Shown here: in pieces, positions 18,381 through 26,361 of the stretch
Position numbering within the stretch: position 1 is the first letter of the stretch
Layout: every line of letters begins with the position of its first letter
From: VRUE01 sp963812335
GTDB taxonomy: Bacteria > Actinomycetota > Thermoleophilia > Solirubrobacterales > 70-9
Direction of reading: 5' to 3'
NCBI GenBank assembly: GCA_963812335.1
Contig: CAWEUU010000002.1
Span: 97,025-161,024 of the forward strand
DNA length: 64,000 bases
Position numbers and translations under genes: made by a program
The notes under the pieces: model-generated
What the model was told of the DNA's origin: nothing
Seen by the model: only the letters and a program-made list of their open reading frames with translations
The model's database searches: none

Positions 18381-19571
18381 ATGGAGGCACATGCGCACGC
18401 GCATTCTCATGACGACGTTGAACTGAACCAGGCGGCCTGGTCGGATCCGAAGCGCTACGCCTGGCTGCTCGGGCTGATCGTGCCGCTGTTGCCGTTCATC
18501 GCCTGGGGGTTGGTGGCGCTGACCGGGCTCGGCGTATTCTGGTTCTACGGCCCGTTCCTGGTCTTCGTGATCTTCCCGCTGCTCGACATCGCGATCGGCA
18601 TGGATGCCGAGAACCCGCCCGACAGCGTGATCAAGTGGCTCGAACAGGACCGCTACTACCGCTGGTGCACCTACGTCTTCATCCCGGTCCAGTACGCGGG
18701 GTTGATCGCCGCCTGCTGGCTCTGGGCCGACGGCGGGCTCTCGACCGTCGACAGCATCGGCCTGGCGCTGACGATGGCGATGGTCAGCGGGATCGCGATC
18801 AACACCGCGCACGAGCTCGGCCACAAGCGCGCCGACCTGGAGAAGTGGCTGAGCAAGGTCGCGCTGGCGCAGAGCGGCTACGGCCACTTCTTCATCGAGC
18901 ACAACCGCGGCCACCACGTCCGCGTCGCCACTCCCGAGGACCCGGCCAGCGCCCGCTTCGGCGAGAGCTTCTGGGCCTTCCTGCCGCGCACCGTGTCCGG
19001 CAGCCTCAGCTCCGCCTGGGGCCTGGAGAAGGTCCGGCTCGAGCGCGGTGGCCACTCCGCCTTCTCGATCCACAACGACATCCTCCAGGCCTGGGCGATG
19101 ACCGTCGGCCTCTTCGCCGCGCTGACGGTCGTCTTCGGCCCGGTCGTGCTGCCCTACCTGCTGCTGCAGGCGGTGCTCGGCTTCTCGCTGCTGGAGGTCG
19201 TCAACTACCTCGAGCACTACGGCCTGATGCGGCAGAAGAAGGAGGACGGCCGCTACGAGCGCTGCCTCCCCGAGCACAGCTGGAACAGCAACAACGTCGC
19301 TTCCAACGTCCTGCTCTACCACCTGCAGCGCCACAGCGACCACCACGCCAACCCGACCCGCCGCTACCAGGCTCTGCGCCATGTCGACGAAGCGCCGCAG
19401 CTGCCGACCGGCTACGCGGGGATGATCGTGCTCGCCTGGTTCCCGCCGCTCTGGCGCCGGGTGATGGACCACCGCCTGGTCGAGCACTACGACGGCGACC
19501 TCGACCTGGCCAACATCCAGCCGCGGGCGAGGCGCAGGGTGCTGGCCCGCTACGGAGGCGCGAGCGCATGA
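18381..19571 (+). CDS. alkB: alkane 1-monooxygenase AlkB
   Basis: Integral-membrane non-haem di-iron enzyme that hydroxylates the terminal carbon of alkanes with electrons from rubredoxin. The ATG at 18381 follows AAGGAG and gives 396 residues. All histidine motifs are present: HELGHK (H144, H148), EHNRGHH (about 173-179) followed by VATPEDPASARFGE, the NYLEHYGL motif, and LQRHSDHH near residue 320. About six transmembrane helices are visible. A His-rich N-terminus (AHAHAHSHDD) is extra. First gene of alkB-rubredoxin-tetR. Confidence 0.97.
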   Translation: MEAHAHAHSHDDVELNQAAWSDPKRYAWLLGLIVPLLPFIAWGLVALTGLGVFWFYGPFLVFVIFPLLDIAIGMDAENPPDSVIKWLEQDRYYRWCTYVFIPVQYAGLIAACWLWADGGLSTVDSIGLALTMAMVSGIAINTAHELGHKRADLEKWLSKVALAQSGYGHFFIEHNRGHHVRVATPEDPASARFGESFWAFLPRTVSGSLSSAWGLEKVRLERGGHSAFSIHNDILQAWAMTVGLFAALTVVFGPVVLPYLLLQAVLGFSLLEVVNYLEHYGLMRQKKEDGRYERCLPEHSWNSNNVASNVLLYHLQRHSDHHANPTRRYQALRHVDEAPQLPTGYAGMIVLAWFPPLWRRVMDHRLVEHYDGDLDLANIQPRARRRVLARYGGASA

Positions 19572-19741
19572 GCGCCTTTCGCTGCCCGGCCTGCGGCTAC
19601 GTCTACGACGAGGCCGCGGGCCACCCGCGCGAGGGCTTCCCGGCGGGGACGCCGTGGAGCGAGGTGCCCGACGAGTGGCACTGCCCCGACTGCGGCGTGC
19701 GCGACAAGGTGGACTTCGAGCCGGTCGCCGAGGGCGGGTGA
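19568..19741 (+). CDS. rubredoxin
   Basis: A 57-residue one-iron electron carrier for AlkB. Iron ligands are C6 and C9 in FRCPACGYVYDE and C39 and C42 in WHCPDCGV. The spacing and DEWHCPDCG fit the AlkG2-type rubredoxins that can support alkane hydroxylation. The ATG overlaps the alkB stop by 4 nt. No rubredoxin reductase is present in the window, so reduction must be supplied from elsewhere. Confidence 0.96.
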   Translation: MSAFRCPACGYVYDEAAGHPREGFPAGTPWSEVPDEWHCPDCGVRDKVDFEPVAEGG

Positions 19742-20370
19742 CCGCACCCTCCGGCACGATGGGGGGCGCCGTGGAGGCGCGCACCCCATATCCCCAGGCG
19801 GCCCGGAAGCTGCTGCGCGAGACGCTGCTCGCGGCCGGCCGCGACGAGGTTCAGCAGCGGCCCTGGTCGGAGATCACGATGGCCGACATCGCCGCTGCCG
19901 CCGGGGTCAGCCGCCAGACCCTCTACAAGGAGTTCGGCAGCCGCGACGAGTTCGCCCAGGCGCTGGTCATCCACGAGGGCGAACGCTTCCTCGACGCGGT
20001 CGACGCCGCCGTGCGCGAGCACCTCGACGACCCGCGCGCCGCGGTCGGCGCGGCGCTGGAGACCTTCCTGCGCACGGCCGGCGACGACCCGCTGGTCCGC
20101 ATCCTGCTCAGTGACGACGGCAGCGCCGGCCTGCTGCCGTTCGTCACCACGCAGGGGATGCCGGTCGTGCAGTGGGCGACCGCGCGCCTGACCGCGACGA
20201 TCGAATCCGGCTGGCCGCAGGCCCCGTCGCCGAAAGCCCGCCTGCTGGCCGAGAACCTGGTCCGGCTCGCGATCAGCCACGTCACCGCCCCCGCCGGCTC
20301 CCCCGAGGCGACCGCCGTCCAGACGGGCGAGCTGCTCGGCCCCTTCATCGACGAGGCCCTGGGCGCCTGA
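19738..20370 (+). CDS. TetR-family regulator of the alk operon
   Basis: The GTG at 19738 overlaps the rubredoxin stop (GTGA) and gives 210 residues. The N-terminal HTH is MADIAAAAGVSRQTLYKEF at about residues 45-65; the remaining helical domain should bind a hydrophobic effector. TetR regulators are commonly the last gene of actinobacterial alkB operons, where they repress until alkane products or acyl compounds bind. The palindrome at 18326-18350 is its likely target. An ATG at 19759 is an alternative start. Confidence 0.9.
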   Translation: MTAPSGTMGGAVEARTPYPQAARKLLRETLLAAGRDEVQQRPWSEITMADIAAAAGVSRQTLYKEFGSRDEFAQALVIHEGERFLDAVDAAVREHLDDPRAAVGAALETFLRTAGDDPLVRILLSDDGSAGLLPFVTTQGMPVVQWATARLTATIESGWPQAPSPKARLLAENLVRLAISHVTAPAGSPEATAVQTGELLGPFIDEALGA

Positions 20371-20439
20371 CGCAGCTGATGTTTTCGCCGCTCCTCGCTG
20401 GGTAGCCCGATGGTTTCCCCAATCAGAGGAGGAGCAAGC

Positions 20440-20730
20440 ATGCTTGAACTCAGCAGCCAGGCAGAAGAGGCGATCCGCGGCATCCTCGCCTCCGAGGGCG
20501 TGCCCGACGACGCTTCGTTTCGGATCAGCGCTCAGCAGTCCCCGGAGGCCGAGAGCGGGCTCGCGGTCTCGATCGTCGAGGAGGCGCCGCCCGAGGACCA
20601 GGTCATCGAGGGCGAGGATGTCGAGGTCCGGCTCGAGCCGACCGCGGCCGAGATGCTCGACGACAAGCAGCTCGACGCCCAGGTCGCCAACGGCGAGGTC
20701 CAGTTCAGCCTCAACGCCCAGGCCGCCTGA
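20440..20730 (+). CDS. HesB/IscA-like protein without cluster-binding cysteines
   Basis: The ATG at 20440 follows GAGGAGG at ideal spacing and gives 96 residues. The pattern MLELSSQAEEAIRGIL then FRIS, VEEAPPEDQVI, VRLEPTAAEMLDDKQLD and a final GEVQFSL matches the HesB/IscA Fe-S carrier fold, where EPTAAEMLDDKQLD corresponds to the strand-turn after the cysteine loop. None of the three conserved cysteines is present; the protein contains no cysteine at all. It therefore cannot carry a cluster in the normal way. Role unknown. Confidence 0.7.
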   Translation: MLELSSQAEEAIRGILASEGVPDDASFRISAQQSPEAESGLAVSIVEEAPPEDQVIEGEDVEVRLEPTAAEMLDDKQLDAQVANGEVQFSLNAQAA

Positions 20731-20741
20731 TCGACTTCAGC

Positions 20742-20791
20742 CCTGCTCGGCCTCCTCCGGCGCGCTCAGCCGCCGGGTGAGCCCGAGCAGG
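20742..20791. repeat. inverted repeat downstream of the HesB-like gene
   Basis: CCTGCTCGG (20742-20750) pairs perfectly with CCGAGCAGG (20783-20791), with GCTCA and TGAGC pairing inside. It lies between the HesB-like gene and the MFS gene and may terminate the former, although no T-run follows. Confidence 0.5.
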
Positions 20792-20824
20792 TCGGCCGAG
20801 GGCGAACCGCGCTAGCTTTTCCCC

Positions 20825-22444
20825 GTGGCCAAATGGGGAGTCCTCGCCGTACTGGCGACCGCCCAGTTCCTGATGGTCCTCGACCAGGCGGTGATGAACG
20901 TCGCGATCTCCCAGCTTGTCGAGGACTTCGACACCACTGTCACCACGATCCAGGCGGTGATCGCCCTCTACGCGCTGGTGATGGCCGGGTTGATGCTGAC
21001 CGGCGGCAAGCTCGGCGACATCTTCGGCCGCCGCCGCGCCTTCGCGGCCGGCCTTGTGATTTACGGCGCCGGCTCGGCCCTGACCGCCGCTTCGTGGAGC
21101 GTCCCCAGCCTGACGCTGGGCTGGTCGATCCTCGAGGGCATCGGCGCCGCTCTGGTCCTGCCCGCCCTCTTCGCCCTCGTCGCAGCCAACTACGGGGGCT
21201 CGCAGCGGGCGCTCGCCTACGGGGTGCTCGGCGGCGTCGCCGGTGCGGGCATCGCCGTCGGCCCGATCCTCGGTGGCTGGCTGACCACGGACTTCACCTG
21301 GCGCCTTGTCTTCGTCGGTGAGGTCGTCGTCGCGCTCGGGATCCTCGCCGGCACCCGGCTGATCCACGAGCCGCCCCGGGAGGGCGCGGCGCCGCGGCTC
21401 GACTGGGTCGGCAGCGTGCTCTCGGCCTCCGGCCTGGCGCTGATCGTCTTCGGTGTGCTGCAGGCGAGCAACTGGGGCTGGCTGGAGCCGCGCGACTCGC
21501 CGCTGGAGCCGTTCGGCTTCTCCCTGACCCCGTTCGTGATCGCCGCCGGGGCGCTGGTGCTGGCCGGCTTCAGCGCCTGGCAGCGCCATCGCGAGGGGCG
21601 CGGCCTGCCGCCGCTCGTCCACCTCGGCCTGCTGCGCATCCGCGCGCTGCGCGGCGGGGTGGGAATGCTGCTCGCCCAGAACCTGATCCTGATGGGGATC
21701 TTCTTCACGATCCCGCTCTACCTGCAGATCGTCCAGGGCCTCGACGCGCTCGAAACCGGCGTGCAGATGCTGCCCGCCTCGGTCGGCCTCTTCCTCACCG
21801 CGCTGGTCGGCTCGGCCCTCGCCTCTCGCTTCCCGCCGCGGCTACTCGTGCGTACCGGCCTCGCCGTGGTCCTGCTCGCCGTCGTCCTGCTGCTGGGCAC
21901 GATCGAGCCCGAGCTCGACAGCACCGCCTTCCTTGTCGCAACCGGTGTGCTCGGCGTCGGCATGGGTCTGATCGTCTCCCAGCTCGGCAATGTCGTCCAG
22001 TCCGCGGTCGGCGACGACGATCGCAGCGAGGCGGGCGGCCTGCAGACGACCGCCCAGCAGCTCGGCTCCTCGCTGGGCACGGCGCTGCTCGGCGCGATCG
22101 TGATCAGCGGCCTGATCGGCGCCTTCACCGCAAACGTCGCCGACGACCCGACGATCTCCAAGGACATCAGCCGCCAGGTAGAGGTCAGGCTCAGCGCCGG
22201 CGGCAGCTTCGTCGCCTCCAATGAGGTGCGGGCGGGGGCACGGGCGGCCGGGCTCGACCCGGGCACGGTCGACGCCGTGGTCGAGAACTACGAAGACGCG
22301 CAGCTGACCGCGCTCAAGACCGCCTTCCTCTTCGCCGGATTCCTCGTCATCGCCGCCTTCTGGACGAGCAGGCGCCTGCCGACGCAACGCTTCGACGAGT
22401 TGCAGGCCGGCCCCGAGCCCCCGCCGTCCGCGGCCGGCGCATGA
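20825..22444 (+). CDS. MFS drug/proton antiporter of the EmrB/QacA type
   Basis: A 539-residue, 14-helix transporter. The first helix reads LMVLDQAVMNVAI, corresponding to the D-x-T/A-V-VN-A motif of DHA2 exporters; GGKLGDIFGRRR is the conserved cytoplasmic loop after helix 2, and GVAGAGIAVGPILGGWL is the antiporter motif C. Export of an organic compound with proton import is expected; substrate unknown. GTG start with no clear ribosome-binding site. The stop overlaps the DUF2252 start by 4 nt. Confidence 0.92.
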   Translation: MAKWGVLAVLATAQFLMVLDQAVMNVAISQLVEDFDTTVTTIQAVIALYALVMAGLMLTGGKLGDIFGRRRAFAAGLVIYGAGSALTAASWSVPSLTLGWSILEGIGAALVLPALFALVAANYGGSQRALAYGVLGGVAGAGIAVGPILGGWLTTDFTWRLVFVGEVVVALGILAGTRLIHEPPREGAAPRLDWVGSVLSASGLALIVFGVLQASNWGWLEPRDSPLEPFGFSLTPFVIAAGALVLAGFSAWQRHREGRGLPPLVHLGLLRIRALRGGVGMLLAQNLILMGIFFTIPLYLQIVQGLDALETGVQMLPASVGLFLTALVGSALASRFPPRLLVRTGLAVVLLAVVLLLGTIEPELDSTAFLVATGVLGVGMGLIVSQLGNVVQSAVGDDDRSEAGGLQTTAQQLGSSLGTALLGAIVISGLIGAFTANVADDPTISKDISRQVEVRLSAGGSFVASNEVRAGARAAGLDPGTVDAVVENYEDAQLTALKTAFLFAGFLVIAAFWTSRRLPTQRFDELQAGPEPPPSAAGA

Positions 22445-23844
22445 CCGGCGGGCTCGAGGCCCACGCCACGCCGGAGGAGCGGGTGGTCGCGGGCAAGGCC
22501 GCCCGCTCATCGGCGCCCCGCTCCAGCCACGGCGAGTGGCACCCCGCCGCCGATCGCGCCGACCCGGTCGAGCTGCTCGAGCGCCAGGCCGCATCGCGGG
22601 TCGGCCGGCTCGTGCCGCTGCGCTACGGGCGCATGCTCGCCTCGCCCTTCGCCTTCTACCGCGGCGCCGCCGCGGTGATGGCGGCAGACCTCGCGCCGAC
22701 CCCGCGCTCCGGCTTCGAAACGCAGCTCTGCGGCGACGCCCACCTCTCCAATTTCGGCGGCTTCGCCTCGCCGGAGCGGCGCCTCGTCTTCGACCTCAAC
22801 GACTTCGACGAGACGCTGCCGGGGCCCTGGGAGTGGGATGTGAAGCGGCTTGCCGCCAGCTTCACGCTGGCCGGACGCGATCGCGGCTGCGACCTCGGCG
22901 AGTGCCGCAGCGTCGTGCGGGCGGCGGCGCGCTCCTATCGCGAGACGATGCGGGCGCTGGCCCGGATGGGCAACCTCGAGTCCTGGTACCTGCAGCTCGA
23001 CTCGGACACGATCGCCGCACGCTGGGCGGTCGTGGTCGGCGGCAAGCAGCGCAAGGCGTTCGCCCGCAACATCGCCAAGGCCCGGGCCAAGGACAGCAAC
23101 CGCGCCTTCGCCAAGCTGACCGAGGAGGTCGACGGAAGCCTGCGCATCGTCAGCGAACCGCCCCTGATCGTGCCGATCGGTGAGCTCGCCGAGGAGGCGG
23201 GTGGGGCGGACGCGGAGGCGCTCGTGCTCGAGGTGATCGGTGCCTACCGCGCTTCGCTCCCGCTCGAGCGCCGCGCCCTGCTCGACGGCTACCGCTTGGT
23301 CGACGCCGCCTTCAAAGTCGTCGGTGTGGGCAGCGTCGGCACCCGCGCCTGGATCGCGCTGATGCTGGGCCGCGACGCGGGCGACCCGCTTTTCCTGCAG
23401 ATCAAGGAGGCGCAGCGCTCGGTGCTCGAGCCCTACGCGGCGCCGAGCGAGTTCGCCGAGCAGGGCGAGCGCGTCGTCCATGGACAGCGGCTGATGCAGG
23501 CGACGAGCGACATCATGCTCGGCTGGGTGCGGGCGAATGGGGTCGACGGCGAGAGCCACGATTACTACGTCCGCCAGCTCTGGGACTGGAAGGCGTCGGC
23601 GCGGGTCGAGTCGATGGATGCCCGTGCGCTCACCGCCTACGCCGAGATCTGCGGCATGACCCTTGCGCACGCGCACGCGCGCGGCGGCGATCGGATCGGG
23701 ATCGCCGCCTACCTCGGCAAGGGCGACGTCTTCGACCGCGCCATGGCCGATTTCGCCGAGGCCTATGCTGACCAGAGCGAACGCGACTGCGAGGCCCTGC
23801 AGGCCGCCGCCGACTCCGGCCGGATCGAGGTCGAGACCGCATGA
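22441..23844 (+). CDS. DUF2252 family protein
   Basis: The 467-residue product carries the DUF2252 pattern: RYGRMLASPFAFYRGAA, CGDAHLSNFGGF, VFDLNDFDETLPGPWEWD and later VGVGSVGTRAW with FLQIKEAQRSVLEP. The CGDAH-N and FDLNDFDE motifs resemble the catalytic and metal loops of aminoglycoside-phosphotransferase-like kinases, so a small-molecule kinase is possible; the family has no settled function. Translation is coupled to the MFS exporter, hinting that it acts on the exported compound. Confidence 0.88.
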   Translation: MTGGLEAHATPEERVVAGKAARSSAPRSSHGEWHPAADRADPVELLERQAASRVGRLVPLRYGRMLASPFAFYRGAAAVMAADLAPTPRSGFETQLCGDAHLSNFGGFASPERRLVFDLNDFDETLPGPWEWDVKRLAASFTLAGRDRGCDLGECRSVVRAAARSYRETMRALARMGNLESWYLQLDSDTIAARWAVVVGGKQRKAFARNIAKARAKDSNRAFAKLTEEVDGSLRIVSEPPLIVPIGELAEEAGGADAEALVLEVIGAYRASLPLERRALLDGYRLVDAAFKVVGVGSVGTRAWIALMLGRDAGDPLFLQIKEAQRSVLEPYAAPSEFAEQGERVVHGQRLMQATSDIMLGWVRANGVDGESHDYYVRQLWDWKASARVESMDARALTAYAEICGMTLAHAHARGGDRIGIAAYLGKGDVFDRAMADFAEAYADQSERDCEALQAAADSGRIEVETA

Positions 23845-23901
23845 CCGCGCCGGAACCTCACGGTCCGCACTGGGGCAGCGTGCGAAGATAGGAGAAAGTA
23901 G

Positions 23902-23915
23902 TTAGGGTGCCCTAA
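23902..23915. promoter_or_regulatory. palindromic metal-regulator-like box before ZIP gene
   Basis: TTAGGGTGCCCTAA is a perfect 6-bp inverted repeat with a 2-nt centre, 48 bp upstream of the ZIP start. The TTAGG...CCTAA halves resemble sites of DtxR/IdeR/MntR metal-dependent repressors, which fits a metal importer. The match is partial and no regulator gene is nearby. Confidence 0.5.
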
Positions 23916-23963
23916 GCCCGACTGGGCAAATGCTCTCAGGAACCCCCGTAACAAGGAGGCGGC

Positions 23964-24821
23964 TTGTCTTTTCCCGAAACGGCGTTGTTGGGCGCCCTCG
24001 CTGGATTCACGATCTTTCTCGGCCTCCCGGCAGGTCGCATCGCGGTAATCGGCAACCGCGCGCGCGTAGCGCTTGCGATGTTCGCCGTCGGCGTGCTCTC
24101 GTTCCTGTTCGTTGACATCTTCGAGCACGCATTCGGAATCGTCGAGGGGCCGGTCGAGGCCCTCGGCGAGGGTACGGGCGGCGTTGCCGAGCCGCTCGGT
24201 TACGTGGCGCTGGTTGCCGCCGGCTTTGTCGCCGGCACGGCGGGCCTCGCCACGCTTGAGCGGTGGCTTCGTCCCCAGGCGCCATCGATGCCGCCGATCG
24301 CCGGAGGCGCGGTGGACACTCTCACCGCCGAGGATGCCCGGCGGCTGGAGGCCGCGTCCGACCCGAGGGGGCGAGCGCTTCGGGCCGGCTTGACGATTGC
24401 CGCCGCGATCGGGCTACACAACTTCGCCGAGGGTCTCGCGATCGGCGTTTCGGCCAGCACCGGGGAGATCGCCCTGGCGACCGTCCTGATCATCGGGTTC
24501 GCCCTGCACAACGCAACCGAGGGCTTCGGGATCATCGGCCCGCTCGGCGACGTGCGCCCGTCGTGGGCATGGCTTAGCCTGGCCGGACTGATCGGCGGCG
24601 GTCCGGTCTTCCTGGGAACGCTCGTCGGCTACAACGTCTCCTCAGTGCCGCTGGAGCTCGCCTTCTACGGGCTTGCCGGCGGCGCCATCCTCTATGTGAT
24701 CGGCGAGGTTTGGACCGGGATGCGCCGCTACGGGCACCGGGTCCTGGGCCTGTGGATGCTGTCGGCGGGCTTCTTGATCGGTCTCCTCACCGACCTGGTC
24801 GTGGTCTACGGCGGAGGCTAG
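23964..24821 (+). CDS. ZIP-family divalent metal transporter
   Basis: A 285-residue inner-membrane protein with about eight helices. The paired metal-site motifs of ZIP proteins are present: GLHNFAEGLAIG in helix 4 and ALHNATEGFGI in helix 5, followed by GGGPVFLGTLVGY. Import of zinc, iron or manganese is expected; the residues do not decide which. The TTG at 23964 follows AAGGAGG. A Glu-rich cytosolic loop lacks the usual His cluster. Upstream lies a palindromic DtxR-like box. Confidence 0.9.
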   Translation: MSFPETALLGALAGFTIFLGLPAGRIAVIGNRARVALAMFAVGVLSFLFVDIFEHAFGIVEGPVEALGEGTGGVAEPLGYVALVAAGFVAGTAGLATLERWLRPQAPSMPPIAGGAVDTLTAEDARRLEAASDPRGRALRAGLTIAAAIGLHNFAEGLAIGVSASTGEIALATVLIIGFALHNATEGFGIIGPLGDVRPSWAWLSLAGLIGGGPVFLGTLVGYNVSSVPLELAFYGLAGGAILYVIGEVWTGMRRYGHRVLGLWMLSAGFLIGLLTDLVVVYGGG

Positions 24822-24871
24822 TGGCCCTCTAGGCGCGAATCCGGAGCACATCCTCGAGAGAAGCGCGGCCC

Positions 24872-24958
24872 CTAAACGAAAACCCCCGCCGTGCGGGGGC
24901 CGTCGATCTCGACGAGATCGCCGATCGCGATGTCGAGCTTTTTGGCCGGAGCTGCCAC
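24872..24958 (-). CDS. possible 28-residue ORF or gene remnant
   Basis: From GTG at 24958 the frame encodes VAAPAKKLDIAIGDLVEI followed by DGPRTAGVFV. The sequence is protein-like (alternating charged and hydrophobic), but its last ten residues are encoded by the terminator hairpin at 24878-24899. It may be the remnant of a longer gene truncated by that terminator, or chance. Confidence 0.25.
   Translation of the reverse strand: MAAPAKKLDIAIGDLVEIDGPRTAGVFV
24878..24899 (-). terminator. intrinsic terminator on the minus strand
   Basis: Read on the minus strand, GCGGGGG complements CCCCCGC (forward 24883-24889 with 24893-24899), loop of 3 nt, followed by TTTTCG (forward 24879-24882). A strong GC stem with a T-run. 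The transcript it ends is unclear: it is 560 bases beyond tRNA-Leu, which has its own terminator. Confidence 0.7.
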
Positions 24959-25000
24959 TACGCGATGGTAGCCGCAGGGTCTCCGGCTACGATATGGACC

Positions 25001-25201
25001 GTGAAGACGCGCGATAAAGCCCATGCAGTTCTGGATCATCTTCCCGAGGAGCGGGTCGACGCCGCGCTTGCGGCGCTGGAGGCTGTAGAAGGGCGCGACA
25101 CCTCCGTAGAGGCCATTCTCGCCCGTCATGGCGAGGAACGCCTCAGCCCCGAGGAGTTCGACCACCACTTCGGCTCGCTGCCGACCGACGCCGAGGGCTA
25201 A
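25001..25201 (+). CDS. small antitoxin-like protein
   Basis: From GTG at 25001 the product has 66 residues: KTRDKAHAVLDHLPEERV then DAALAALEAVEGR and a C-terminal LSPEEFDHHFGSLPTDAEG. A helix-rich, acidic protein with LPEERVDAALAALEA resembles small antitoxins or CopG-like partners paired with toxins. The next frame starts 2 nt after its stop, as in toxin-antitoxin pairs. No family assignment is certain. Confidence 0.5.
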   Translation: MKTRDKAHAVLDHLPEERVDAALAALEAVEGRDTSVEAILARHGEERLSPEEFDHHFGSLPTDAEG

Positions 25202-25203
25202 AC

Positions 25204-25356
25204 ATGGCCGAGGCCCGGCCGGAGCCGGTCTTTCCGGTCGGCTTCGACGAGGACGCGTTGCAGAGGCCTGGGCGGATCCACATCCGATATCCACCCAACT
25301 GGCTACGTTTGGGGGCGCGGAGGTCGAGGAGATCTGGGCGCAGGTTGCGGGTGTAG
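25204..25356 (+). CDS. short ORF following the antitoxin-like gene, possibly frameshifted
   Basis: Starting MAEARPEPVFPVGFDEDA, 50 residues, then an Arg-rich end. In the next frame the sequence STQLATFGGAEVEEIWAQVA runs to 25376 and looks more protein-like than the Arg-rich end, so a frameshift near 25290 may have broken an 80-residue-class toxin or partner. No PIN or RelE signature is visible. Function not recognised. Confidence 0.3.
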   Translation: MAEARPEPVFPVGFDEDALQRPGRIHIRYPPNWLRLGARRSRRSGRRLRV

Positions 25357-25426
25357 AAATGCGCTCTCGTGGCTGACTGGCGCATGAACAGCCCACGAAC
25401 GTCGTCGTAAGCGGCTTGTCAAAACG

Positions 25427-25449
25427 CGAAAACCCCCGACGAGCGGGGG
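25427..25449 (-). terminator. terminator of tRNA-Leu
   Basis: Forward CCCCCG (25433-25438) and CGGGGG (25444-25449) form a 6-bp stem, with TTTTC on the minus strand after it (forward 25428-25432). It begins 7 bases beyond the tRNA 3' end. Confidence 0.8.
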
Positions 25450-25456
25450 CTTTCGA

Positions 25457-25542
25457 TGCGGCTGAATGGAGTCGAACCATCACGCCCCGTTAGGGGCACA
25501 AGGCCCTCAACCTTGCGCGTCTACCAGTTCCGCCACAGCCGC
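25457..25542 (-). tRNA. tRNA-Leu (anticodon GAG)
   Basis: On the minus strand an 86-nt class II tRNA: acceptor GCGGCTG with CAGCCGC, D-arm with AACTGGTAGAC, anticodon stem CAAGG/CCTTG with loop TTGAGGG (anticodon GAG), long variable arm GCCCC-TAAC-GGGGC, T-arm GATGG-TTCGACT-CCATT, discriminator A. The long variable arm and A73 identify leucine. Confidence 0.96.
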
Positions 25543-25650
25543 GTGGGGCGCTCGATTCTAGATGTTCGGCGGAAACGGGGGCTGCGGGTGTGGGAGGGAG
25601 GCTGCGGCCCGGCGCGCCGGTTGCGCGTGTCCGGGCCGGGCGGTACCCTG

Positions 25651-25664
25651 CGAACAGACGTTCG
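25651..25664. promoter_or_regulatory. SOS box (LexA operator)
   Basis: CGAACAGACGTTCG is an exact match to the Gram-positive/actinobacterial SOS consensus CGAAC-N4-GTTCG. It lies 41 bp upstream of the lexA start and indicates autorepression of lexA. Confidence 0.92.
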
Positions 25665-25704
25665 AAGTGTTTGTGTGCGCTGCACCGTCGATTAGGAGGA
25701 TCGC

Positions 25705-26322
25705 TTGGTGGACCTGGACCTGACCAAGAGGCAGAAGGAGATCTTCGACTTCATCCGCCGTTACGCCGACAAAACCGGCTACCCGCCGACCGTGCGCGAG
25801 ATCGGCAAGGCCGTCGGCCTGCATTCCTCCTCGACCGTGCATGCGCACCTCGCCAACCTCGAGAAGATCGGGCTGCTGCGCCGCGATCCGTCCAAACCGC
25901 GGGCGATCGAGCTGCTCTTGGACAAGGCCAAGAAGACGATCCTGCCCGACCAGGCGGGCCTGCCGCTGGTCGGCCATGTCGCCGCCGGCGCGCCGATCCT
26001 CGCCGAGGAGAACATCGAGGAGTACATCGAGATTCCCGACGTGATCGGCGGCGAGGAAGGCGACTACGTCCTGCGCGTGCGCGGCGAAAGCATGGTCGGC
26101 GCCGGCATCTTCGGCGGCGACTACGTCGTCGTCCGCCCGGCCGACGACGCCGCCGACGGTGAGATCGTGGTCGCGATGATCGGCGAGGAGGCGACGGTCA
26201 AGCGCTTCTTCCGCGAGCACGACCACATTCGCCTGCAGCCCGAGAACGAGACGATGGAGCCGATCCGCAGCGCCGAGGTCACCGTGCTCGGCAAGGTGAT
26301 CGGCGTCGTCCGCAAGGTTTGA
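25705..26322 (+). CDS. lexA: SOS repressor LexA
   Basis: Repressor that self-cleaves with activated RecA after DNA damage. The 205-residue product has an N-terminal winged HTH (PTVREIGKAVGLHSSSTVHA, residues 28-47), the cleavage site A94-G95 in HVAAGAP, the catalytic serine S129 in RVRGESMVG and lysine K166 in ATVKRFF. AGGAGG at 25694-25699 supports the TTG at 25705; the GTG at 25708 is nearly as good. An SOS box sits in the promoter. Downstream are rnpB and a riboswitch. Confidence 0.97.
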   Translation: MVDLDLTKRQKEIFDFIRRYADKTGYPPTVREIGKAVGLHSSSTVHAHLANLEKIGLLRRDPSKPRAIELLLDKAKKTILPDQAGLPLVGHVAAGAPILAEENIEEYIEIPDVIGGEEGDYVLRVRGESMVGAGIFGGDYVVVRPADDAADGEIVVAMIGEEATVKRFFREHDHIRLQPENETMEPIRSAEVTVLGKVIGVVRKV

Positions 26323-26361
26323 CGACGACCCTGGCCGTCCCGCGCGTTGGGGGCTACGATA

